Shown here: positions 55,481 through 64,000 of the stretch, piece by piece
Layout of the letters: every line of letters starts with the position of its first letter
Numbering within the stretch: the first letter of the stretch is position 1
Assembly (NCBI RefSeq): GCF_050436995.1
Contig: NC_134754.1
Coordinates: 2,659,001-2,723,000, forward strand
Reading direction: 5' to 3'
DNA: 64,000 bases
Source: Anticarsia gemmatalis
Taxonomy: Eukaryota; Arthropoda; Insecta; Lepidoptera; Erebidae
Made by a program: the position numbers and the translations under genes
The notes under the pieces: model-generated
Told to the model about the DNA's origin: nothing
The model's input: the letters and a program-made list of their open reading frames with translations, nothing else
Databases searched by the model: none

Positions 55481-58312
55481 GTGAGTGCAACGTTTTCAGT
55501 GCCAATTTCAGGTAGATAACGCGGCTGAATATTGTCCTTCGTCGGTTTACGTCGAAGACGATTATTCGGTTCCCTTTGATTTGATTTATTTGCTTTACCC
55601 GTCTTGTTTTGATTTTTGTCTTATATATTTTGTGAGCCGGTTTTTGAATTTGTCGTGTGTTTTCGTAGCTGATATTTATATCTACGGATCTAAATGTGAT
55701 CTACGATTTCGTGTTTGTTCGTAGCTCTTCACGTAGCAGATTATACGATTGTGTTGCTCGATATCTTAACAGGTGTCGAAATAAATCCCGAGTGTTATTT
55801 CTGTCATATTTTATAGCAGCTGTACGATGATTACGAGCATGAATATCTTTTACTCATTTATTATTATTTTTATGATGAAATCAAAAGTTGACAGCCGTGT
55901 TACTTTATGATTATTTTGCCGGCATTATCTTGGTATATTACACATTGTTTTTTCTTGCTTTCCGTGGCAATTTTTCACGTAGATTTTTCTTATCAAAATA
56001 GTGTGTCATTATAAAAAAGCCAAGAGGATATTTTTAAAAATAATTCATTGGTACACTTTTATTTCCTGACAATTTATTGTATATTCGTGTGAGTAAAAAC
56101 GAGTTGTCAGTCGACCGATTGCTATTTGTGATAACGTAGTTTATTCCTGTACAAACGTTCACTTGTTGTGTTTGGCCTGACGTGTGACCCTGCGGTCAAA
56201 GGCCACATTTATGTTTTTTATTATTATTAACTTTATGTAATAATCAGTTAAGTTCACGTGTTGAGCTTTATAATTAAAGAATGATTAAAAACACCTGTTT
56301 TCAGACTCGTATGAAAGTGCGTTTGGAATATGATGTATAGGGTTTCTTTTATTTATTATTTTTTTCTTCATGACGCTATTTTGTAATTGTGCGTATTAAA
56401 ATGCCTGTTCTATTATTATAGAAATGTGAGAGTTATCGAGAAACTCAGTTACTGTTGTGTTTTTTTAGTTATAAATTATGTTTCTTACGGTTTATTATGA
56501 ATTGGCTACTAAAATCAAACATCAGCTTATTACACCTTTTTATTGCAAAAGAATCACTCACTAGTCTAAAATTTATAGAGAATAAGTAGGAAACGTAATC
56601 CTAGCTAAACCGCTACTATAATCACAACTCACTTTCATTTAAGTAATGAAAACGTTTTCTGAACAAGACTTCAAAGTCAGACAAAAGTATTAATATTTCC
56701 TTATCTCAAAGAAAAACTCAAACAATCATATTAATCCGAAATTCTCTTAAACGTTACTTGTTCATCCTTCAGAAACGTTCAAAGCACTCAAGGAAATTTT
56801 TCTAACATCCATATAAATTACATTTTCAAAGAGAAAAGACGAAATATACTTTTATTAAATAAACCCCACTCTCTTTACCTAAGCCTACAAATTTTCGTAG
56901 CTCTTGTTTATTCTACGAAGACGCTACGGCGTAGCACCGGAATCTATTATTATTATAGGCTTTACCCTTTTCTTATTGTGTCATATCTCACAGTGCTACG
57001 GTTATTTTGTTTATGGAAGATGTTTGTCGTGTTATTGATTGAATAAGTCGATTGCAATAATTATGAATAGATATTAATATACGTACAATTCTATTGTTGG
57101 AGCATTTCGTATGTATCTTGTATGGTATCATATTGATTGTGTGACTATGATCCAATGAGTCTATTATTTTCCTTTACTTTATTGTAAATCTATACTGTAA
57201 GTACTATTTCTGTACGTATTCGAGCGCTAATTTACGTAATACATGTTCCATCATTATCTAAATAATTTATTGAATACGAGGTTTGTTTCTTAACATCAAA
57301 ATCTTGATCCACATAATATCTAACAACAATTTACTTCCATCAGACATTGAACCTTAGACCACTATTACCAAAGCCATCTCAAAACCAAAAAAACAACAAA
57401 ATTTAAAAAAACAAAACTGATTTAAAATTAATTCCATCACGAGACATACATAATGTATGTAAGTGTATGTATGTATGTATGTATGTTCTGTGTATAATGA
57501 CCGTTTCCACAAACACGTCACCGGCATATCTGTTGTCGTTTCGGATAAACAAACGTTAGGTACGTTCGCGGTTGCGGTCCCGTTTGTGTTTAAACTTTCA
57601 TATTTATACATTTTAAAGTATATTTGTTTGTTATTCGTGATTTTCTATTGCTCTATTTTTGATATAGTATTTTTTTTGCTAAAATGTATTCAGAATTGTG
57701 TTCTATGATATTAGTAAAGAGAGCGAGCTCTTTGATTTCGGACTATCGGGAAAGTCAACAAACTATAATATTTTCCCTAAAATTTCCTCACAAATTTTAC
57801 ATATTTTTTCTTGCAACGGAAAAAAGCTCTTTAACCGCGACCGCAAATACATGAAGTAAACCTATGTAAAATCACATTTTACAAAATAATTCTAGATAAA
57901 AAAATCTGCTATTATAAACCACTAACTATTATTATATCTATCAAACTCAAAACAATATTTATTAATGTTGAATTGAAACACCTCTCCCGTATAACGTATC
58001 TGCTCTCATTGTAAGCAAAATATCATCAATCGATTACTAAACTAAGCTACTCAAAACTCTCTAATATAACATTATATAATGTCTAAAACACGAGTACAAA
58101 CTTGTCTAAACTTTCTGACAAGAGTTCCTACATTATAATATGAACTCAATGTAATAAACTTTACATCTTTTATTTCCCTTAGGGGTTCCGTACAGGTATA
58201 TTGTTCTTTGGAGCATTGTAAATTAAATAACTCTGCTTTAACCCGGTTTTGAAATAGTTCAATGTTATGATTTCGTACTTGTATTAACATTTTGGATTTG
58301 TTTGACTTCATA
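55481..58312. other. AT-rich sequence, no gene seen
   Basis: It would be the start of an intron if 55480 is a real exon end. It holds a small tetranucleotide repeat (57465) and chance-length frames only. Confidence 0.4.
57465..57486. repeat. (GTAT)n microsatellite
   Basis: There are about five and a half uninterrupted GTAT units. Imperfect ATGTATGTAAGTG lies just to the left. Confidence 0.9.
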
Positions 58313-58747
58313 TACAGGGTGTCCCAAAACTCAACGATAATCCGAGACAAGATGAAAGGCCAAGTCATACTGGCTATAGAAAAAATAAAAAAAAAATCCA
58401 TATTACTTAGTTCAGTAATAATAGACACTTGAAATTCCACACCCTTGGTCGCATTTTCAAGCCCTGTGATCACCAATGTCACAATTTCGCTGTGTTTTTT
58501 TGAATTTCGTGTTCTTAATTAAATATGCTATTAATCGTATAACAAATTAATGCACAATACATTGTTAATTTAATAAAAAAAGTTAAGTTTTAGTGAGTCA
58601 TCTTTCTCAAAAATATCGTTAGTCAACTTTGACGCTTCATACTGAAAAAAAATGTACTACACTACCCTTGGCAAGTTATTTCAAAAGTTGGCGCATTTAA
58701 TCAAGATTTCAAAACAGTATAACACTTGCCACTTTTCTTGCCATTAA

Positions 58748-59039
58748 AAATGTTATTTTTATTTGAACGAAGAGTATCCTCGCAAATGGATCGGACGCAG
58801 TGGTACAATTTTATGGCTTCCTTGTTCTCCCGATCTAAATCCAGTAAATATGTTTTACTGGGAATGTATAAAAGAAAAAGTTTATTCGAAATCAATCAGA
58901 ACTTCGCCAGAAAATTGACACAGCGTCAGAAGAAATAAATGCAAGGAATTTTGCTTGACTGGTGAAAAAATCTTTTGTACGTCGTTGCAGAGCCTGTATT
59001 TGTGCCAGAGGAAAGCAATTATTTTTAGTAAAGATGTAA
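58748..59039 (+). pseudogene. Transposase C-terminal fragment, left arm
   Basis: Reading from 58751, the frame gives LNEEYPRKWIGRSG, then SPDLNPVNMFYWECIKEKVY. This is the conserved third-acidic-residue region of Tc1/mariner-superfamily transposases (usual pattern W-I-G-R-x-G ... S-P-D-L-N-P-x-x-x-x-x-W). A +1 shift near 58902 leads into LRQKIDTASEEINARNF, then a stop, then LVKKSFVRRCRACICARGK and a final TAA at 59037-59039, matching the usual C-terminus. The N-terminal DNA-binding part and the first two catalytic acidic residues are absent. It is a dead fragment. Confidence 0.85.
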
Positions 59040-59169
59040 TTGAGTCAGTCCATAACAAATATTTAACGTAATAAACATAATAGGTTATAATAATAAAAAA
59101 AAAACAATGAACGAACCATCGATCTTATTTAATTATTCTCCTTAAACTAAAGTAATTCCGAATTGTTTT

Positions 59170-59444
59170 CCTCTAGCATGAATTCAGGCTCTGCAACGCC
59201 TTACAAAAGACCTTTGCACCGGTCAATGAAAATTCTTTGCATTTATTTCCTCTGACGCTGTGTCAATTTTCTGGCTAAGTTATGATAGATTTTGTATTGA
59301 TTTCGAATAAACTTTTTCTTTTATACATTCCCAGTAAAACATATTTACTGGATTTAGATCGGGAGAACAAGGAAGCCATAAAATTGTACCACTGCGTCCG
59401 ATCCATTTGCGAGGATACTCTTCGTTCAAATAAAAATAACATTT
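59170..59444 (-). pseudogene. Transposase C-terminal fragment, right arm
   Basis: This is the mirror copy of the left-arm fragment and converges on it. The WIGRSG and SPDLNPVNMFYWECIKEK stretch is preserved on the minus strand. Downstream it differs by an ~11-nt length change before KIDTASEEINAKNF, and it has its own stops, so the two arms have diverged separately since the palindrome formed. It encodes no intact protein. Confidence 0.8.
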
Positions 59445-59891
59445 TTAATGGCAAGAAAAGTGGCAAGTGTTATACTATTTTGAAATCTTGATTAAATGCG
59501 CCAACTTTTGAAATAACTTGCCAAGGGTAGTGTAGTACATTTTTTTTCAGTATGAAGCGTCAAAGTTGACTAACGATATTTTTGAGAAAGATGACTCACT
59601 AAAACTTAACTTTTTTTATTAAATTAACGATTTTTTGTGCATTAATTTGTTATGCGATTAATAGCATATTTAATTAAGATCACGAAATTTAAAAAAACAC
59701 AGGGAAATTGTGACATTGGTGATCACAGGACTTAAAAATGCGACCAAGGGTGTGGATTTTCAACTTTTTTGAAAAGTGTCTATTATTGCTGAACTAAGTG
59801 ATATAGATTTTTTTTTTATTTTTCCTATAGCCGGTATGACTTGGCCTTTCATCCTGTCTCGGATTATCGTTGAGTTTTGGGACACCCTGTA

Positions 59892-60460
59892 TAAAGTATC
59901 AGTTTTTATTTTTATTTTAATTGCGCAATGAAATGAATTTTGTAACGAAATATGTTTGTTAATGTAGCTCGAAAATTAAAGTAGCGCTTTTATCTTAACA
60001 GATTTTGACATCATTAATCATTACAATGATTTATTTTTCAGGACATATTTACACGGATAATGTGAGGCTTTTCTTATAAAAGGAAATTCCAAAAGTTACT
60101 ACTAAAGTATTATACAATATGTAACACGCTATGTTTTATTTATTATTCAAGTATAAAATATATTTGCTCTATGTTTTGAAATAGAAATTACTAAAAAAAC
60201 GTCATTAAAATAAAGACCGATGTACGAACTTAATAATACAGTCACGCGCATATATTATAGTAACGACCCCTTTGAGGTTTGACAATGAGATTCATTGCTC
60301 AGAGCATGCACCAATTACTTTACTGCATACTGAGTGATGACCGCATAGAATATTGATCGACGTTAGACACATTTTCTATTACTAAAACTTACGTAGACAC
60401 TTTTTGATACATGTATTTTGGTACAATTCGACTAATGTCACTATATACTTTACATACTTT
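59892..60460. other. AT-rich sequence, no gene seen
   Basis: No feature could be supported between the palindrome and the SINE. Confidence 0.45.
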
Positions 60461-60705
60461 TATAATCGGAGGTTTATTAGGCTAAGGTATATGAAATACA
60501 CCCACGTTCTGCCATTTACAATGTAAGTCCCTTGTAATAGTTGCACCACATTGCCATTTATCGTGTACGTTACTAAAGTCTGAGCTACTGTTGATAGATT
60601 AACTAGAATAAAAAAATACAGAAATACTTTGTTTGTTTGATCCGGGAATTGAACCCCGTAACTCAAATCAGTTGTCGGTTACTATACTATCGAACATCTT
60701 TGTCG
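60461..60705 (-). mobile_element. tRNA-like SINE, second family
   Basis: On the minus strand TAGTATAGTAACCG (plus 60676-60689) is a fair A box and GGGGTTCAATTCCC (plus 60644-60657) a near-consensus B box. The body has AGTATTTCTGTATTTTTTTA, CAGTAGCTCAGACT, TGGCAATGTGGTGCAAC, TTACAAGGGACTTACATTGT and AACGTGGGTGTATTTCATAT, which match a widespread lepidopteran SINE in block order as I recall it. The usual CTCTGCCTACCCC tail is lost here; a detached tail of that kind lies at 3005-3070. A 68-codon plus/minus frame across it is accidental. Confidence 0.75.
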
Positions 60706-62168
60706 TCATGTACATAATTATGTAATCTTCATTTGCGTCAAATATTCAACAACATTTTTAGTTCTTTAGATAGTCCATTTCACCACAACATAGAACGTAC
60801 AACTGTCAGTCTCAAAAAAAAGGTTCTAATATTCTCAGTACAAAACTCAGTCTGAATACAAGCACTAGATTTGCATACATTATTTTTTTGTACACTCATA
60901 ACCAAAGTTATATGTCCTGATAACTGGCTTGTGAATAATTCATTAAACGTCAACGACACGGTATGAACGTCACAGCGCTTGTTTTAAAATTATCACAGCA
61001 TTTTCAATTGAAATTATGCTCTGTATTATACTTGTTACAAACTTTTGACATGTTCGTTTGGGGTTAATGGATGTTATGTAATGTATGGACTGCTTTATTT
61101 TTTTTAAACATATACGCCTTCTTCTCATAGTGGTAGGTAGAGATCAAAGGACGAAATTTTCTAATTTCTGCCTGAATATTGCCAGCAATTGGTAACATGC
61201 TGCGTATGGCAATACCTAGCCTACATAACACATAGTATTAAAAAAATACACTTTTTCTTCAACATCACATCTTTAGTGTACCAAATTATGTGAAGAAAAA
61301 AGAAAAACTATATGATCTGAGTGGAACTGGAAGTATAAGACCCATAGATTTGATGAGCGACCATTCACAAAAGTTAAAGGATGGGACAATCACAAAATAA
61401 TGAGCGTCGTTTAGCGTGTTTTTTATCATGGTACTCTCATCGAGCTCGTGGTGAGACCAAAGAAGTAAATGAAAATAGTTTTTGACTTTTAGCCTGCCAT
61501 TGTATGTAGTTTAAAAAGGGTGCTTAAAATAAACTATGCGTATCTATTTACGTATCATAAATTTGCTTTAGTACGAAAGTCCACAATAGGAATACCTTCT
61601 ACTTTATGACACCATGACTTGTTATAACAACTTTTTCTAGTCACTAAAATACAAACTTTCGGGTCTTTAATACAGTACCTTTAATAATATAAGCGTAGCG
61701 GTAAAGCCTCTCTAAAGCTTTCATACTATATTTTCCTTCATGGTTGGTGACCACTTTAATCAAACAAAAATGTTTTAATTTCCACTCATAACATTTGAAA
61801 GCTAACAACAAAATGCAATTCACGAAGTAGATAACCGCAAAAAGAAAGCTGTAGGACCGCGAACAATTTAATGTAATAAAGGAGAATTGCGGCAATTACG
61901 CGAATTGTCCGGAAACGCGCAATTTGCCAGTAATGTTGATACTTGCGGTAACAGTACATTTTTATCATTCGTTCAAAATCACCGGTTGTTGTGGACAATT
62001 TTAAATATTGTGAGCTTTTTTCCTCGGTAATGACAATAATCCGGTCCGGGATTAAAATTGTTTCAAGTAATGCTCAGGTAGTATTTCAAATTATTTTGTA
62101 GCATGATTAAAGTAATATAGCCTTTCAAAGGCGGTATCTTTGATATTATTAAGACCTCTGTACAGTTT
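60706..62168. other. AT-rich sequence, no gene seen
   Basis: Two overlapping minus-strand frames at 61644-61998 (83 and 70 codons) have no motif or signal. Confidence 0.45.
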
Positions 62169-62318
62169 CGCAATTCTCTGCCATCGACTATTGACTACAT
62201 ATCGAGAAGTTTGCATGAAAATCTGATTAGCGCCTCTAACGGGCGCCATAGCAACCATTTCAGCAGTATATTTTAAATGTCAAACTAACCGTCCTCTATA
62301 GTAGCGACAACGAAAATA
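62169..62318 (+). mobile_element. Inverted-repeat element family A, copy 6
   Basis: GCAATTCTCTGCCATCGACT at the left, core GCGCCTCTAACGGGCG (from 62230), AGCAGTATATTTTAAATGTC and TATAGTAGCGACAACGA at the right. The outer ends are more worn than the core. There is no coding sequence. Confidence 0.7.
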
Positions 62319-64000
62319 TGATAAACAATAATTGACCAATTAACTTAATATTGTTTTATCTCTGCAATAACTCCAAATTCAAATAAACTGTCACTGTTAT
62401 TAATACTGGCATATTGACACACCCCACTAAAAAACCAACACGGGTCGACGAAACAAAAGCAGCACTTTTCATTCGTACCGTTTTGTCCGGAAGAATTTAT
62501 GACGGTTGAATTTTTTTTTTTCAATTGCGAACAAAATGTTTAAATTCAGCCAGTTTTCCATTAGCCTCTGGCATACGCAGTGATTTAGGGGTGGTACCCG
62601 TTGAATTATTATCAGTATAATTTTCTTTGCAAGAGGCGTAAGTCGAGTGGAATTTTATTGTTGCACACCCCAGGTTTTAATACCGTGAGATATCAATAGA
62701 GATGATTTATTGGTGCATAAAATACTCTTTTGATGATTGCCCTGTATTTCAGAGCGTTTTTCATCTTTGAAAGTAAGTCAGTGGGAGATTATTCGTTCAC
62801 GTGATTGTCGACAACTGAAGTGAAAGGAAAATAATAAAATAGGGATTCACAAAGGCTTTTTGTGATTTTGTGAATAGTACAGTAAAACAGTACAGAATAA
62901 TAGTTATAACATTTCTATTGTAAAAGTATAAAATACTCTTTTTCTAGGGCACTAAAATTGTACATACTTTGTAAAGAATGGTGATTACAAAAATATCAAA
63001 GCATTTCTACAATAGCTTTTCAAACATATTTTAGTCATTCTTTACAACACTCGTAAAAAAATGAAAATACGAAATGTAGCGTTTTTTTTTGGTAAAATCC
63101 TCCATTACATATTTAACAGCCGACGGTTTATTAACTTTTCAAACTTTCAGCAATTACGTTCTAAGTGCTAACATTTTTAAAAATGTAACGCTCTCGTGAC
63201 GTCACTAAAACTCAAATCAAGTGAACGTCGCAAAGCTTTACCTACGCAATCTAATTTGCGCCACTCATAAAAAATAAAACGAAAACTTTTACTCCACGTT
63301 AACATCTAGGTAACATCTGTCCAGGAAAAAATTGAAAGATTAAGAAATTTTATACTGGACTCAACGAACAGTTTAACGCCCTATTTTCTTAGTGACAAAG
63401 TTGAGAATCGCATACGAAAGAGATTAGGAAATCGGTAAATCTCTCGCGGCTTCTACATAGATAGAGACAAGTTGAGGCTTTCTCTCGTGAGGTTTTATGC
63501 GCGTCACGCTTCCAGCGAGCTATAAAGCGCTTTACGTTGAAAATTGAAAGTGACTTTAGCTGTAAAACGTACCGGGAAATGTGAGGCGTACGGAGAAAAT
63601 ATCAATTTTAGGTTTCAGCGCTCGCACCGCTTTTACGTTCTTTTTTCTAGTAGAATGAGGAGTTACAAGTGGATTCCGATAAGATAAGTACGTGAGATGC
63701 GAAACTAAAAATATTTAGTTGAAAACTTTTAAGTTGGCAGCTCTTGACTCCGTATTGGAAGTGCACAAGTTTTAGCGCTTATGAGAACCGAGCGAAGAGT
63801 TCAACGGTTATTATATTAATAAAGAATTTACTTGGAATAGTTATAGTATGAAACTCTAGCTCCGAGATAGTCGAGCTACACAAAGTTGTGCTAAGAATGT
63901 TCTCTTTTTATGTTTATGTACTTTTATATTAGTAGGAGTAAGCAAATAAATAATTTTCTCCTACATAGTTTTTGTATAAACAGAACGAACAAGAACGTTT
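62319..64000. other. AT-rich sequence, no gene seen
   Basis: A somewhat GC-richer patch at 63190-63640 (GTGACGTCAC at about 63198, a perfect CRE-like palindrome) has no supported exon. Confidence 0.4.

Larger units (their letters stand above)
58315..59889. mobile_element. Mariner-type palindrome with ~0.7-kb arms
   Basis: The ends are CAGGGTGTCCCAAAACTCAA (58315) and its reverse complement (ending 59889), each bordered by TA (58313-58314, 59890-59891). This is the Tc1/mariner TA target duplication. The arms (about 58315-59020 and 59165-59889) are near-identical reverse complements over long runs with a few indels, enclosing a loop of about 144 nt. Each arm contains a decayed C-terminal transposase segment, pointing inwards. 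The whole is best explained as two copies joined tail to tail, or a copy rearranged into a palindrome, that then moved or was fixed as a unit. It codes for no functional protein. Transcribed, it would fold into a long double-stranded RNA. Confidence 0.85.

Noticed and set aside
58701..59491. Four similar 62-70-codon frames (plus and minus) in the palindrome
   Set aside because: They are antisense or off-frame readings of the two mirrored transposase remnants; the true frame gives the WIGR and SPDLNP motifs.
1..64000. CRISPR array, operons, Wolbachia or viral insertions, telomeric TTAGG repeats
   Set aside because: None seen: no regular spaced repeats, no bacterial-type gene packing, no TTAGG runs and no viral-type long frame.

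Overview
The window looks like intergenic or intronic DNA from a moth or butterfly (Lepidoptera). It is AT-rich (about two thirds A+T by eye, not counted) and packed with small dispersed repeats of kinds common in lepidopteran genomes: a tRNA-derived SINE, 5S rRNA-derived SINEs with a trinucleotide tail, retroposon tails ending in ATG repeats, and small inverted-repeat elements. The order-level assignment is inference from repeat content. No multi-exon host gene can be followed through the window, and I see no tRNA, rRNA, CRISPR array or bacterial-type operon.

The one unambiguous coding unit is an apparently complete non-LTR (LINE) retrotransposon of the I superfamily on the minus strand, 46245-51901. 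It has a 273-nt 5' UTR, ORF1 (486 aa, three zinc knuckles) and ORF2 (1241 aa: endonuclease, reverse transcriptase, RNase H, C-terminal CCHC motif). The two ORFs overlap by 8 nt. A short 3' UTR with a hairpin and AATAAA signal leads to a 23-nt poly(A), and a perfect 10-12 bp target-site duplication flanks the whole. Both ORFs are open, so it is probably a young and possibly mobile copy.

Other mobile DNA, left to right: retroposon tails (3-4.2 kb); a tRNA SINE (4557-4785); three copies of a 5S-derived SINE (5159, 8713, 16195), one flanked by a 40-bp direct repeat; a foldback element (8545-8712); six copies of a ~150-bp inverted-repeat element sharing a GCGCCTCTAACGGGCG-type core (8.2, 17.2, 19.5, 25.5, 38.9, 62.2 kb); an 88-bp retroposon tail with an 11-bp duplication (35676); a 1575-bp mariner-type palindrome with ~0.7-kb arms, each carrying a broken transposase C-terminus (58315-59889); and a second tRNA-like SINE (60461-60705).

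Host-gene signals are weak but present. The best is a CpG-rich stretch with a perfect four-unit heat-shock element (33694-33711), followed by a 36-codon reading frame ending exactly at a GTGAGT splice donor (34042-34149, plus). A second CpG-rich stretch (55245-55480) ends in the same type of donor and may be a noncoding first exon. Minus-strand candidate exons at 739-920 and 1416-1473, and small candidates at 16078, 18561 and 38033, are tentative. The rest is AT-rich sequence in which I see only chance-length ORFs.
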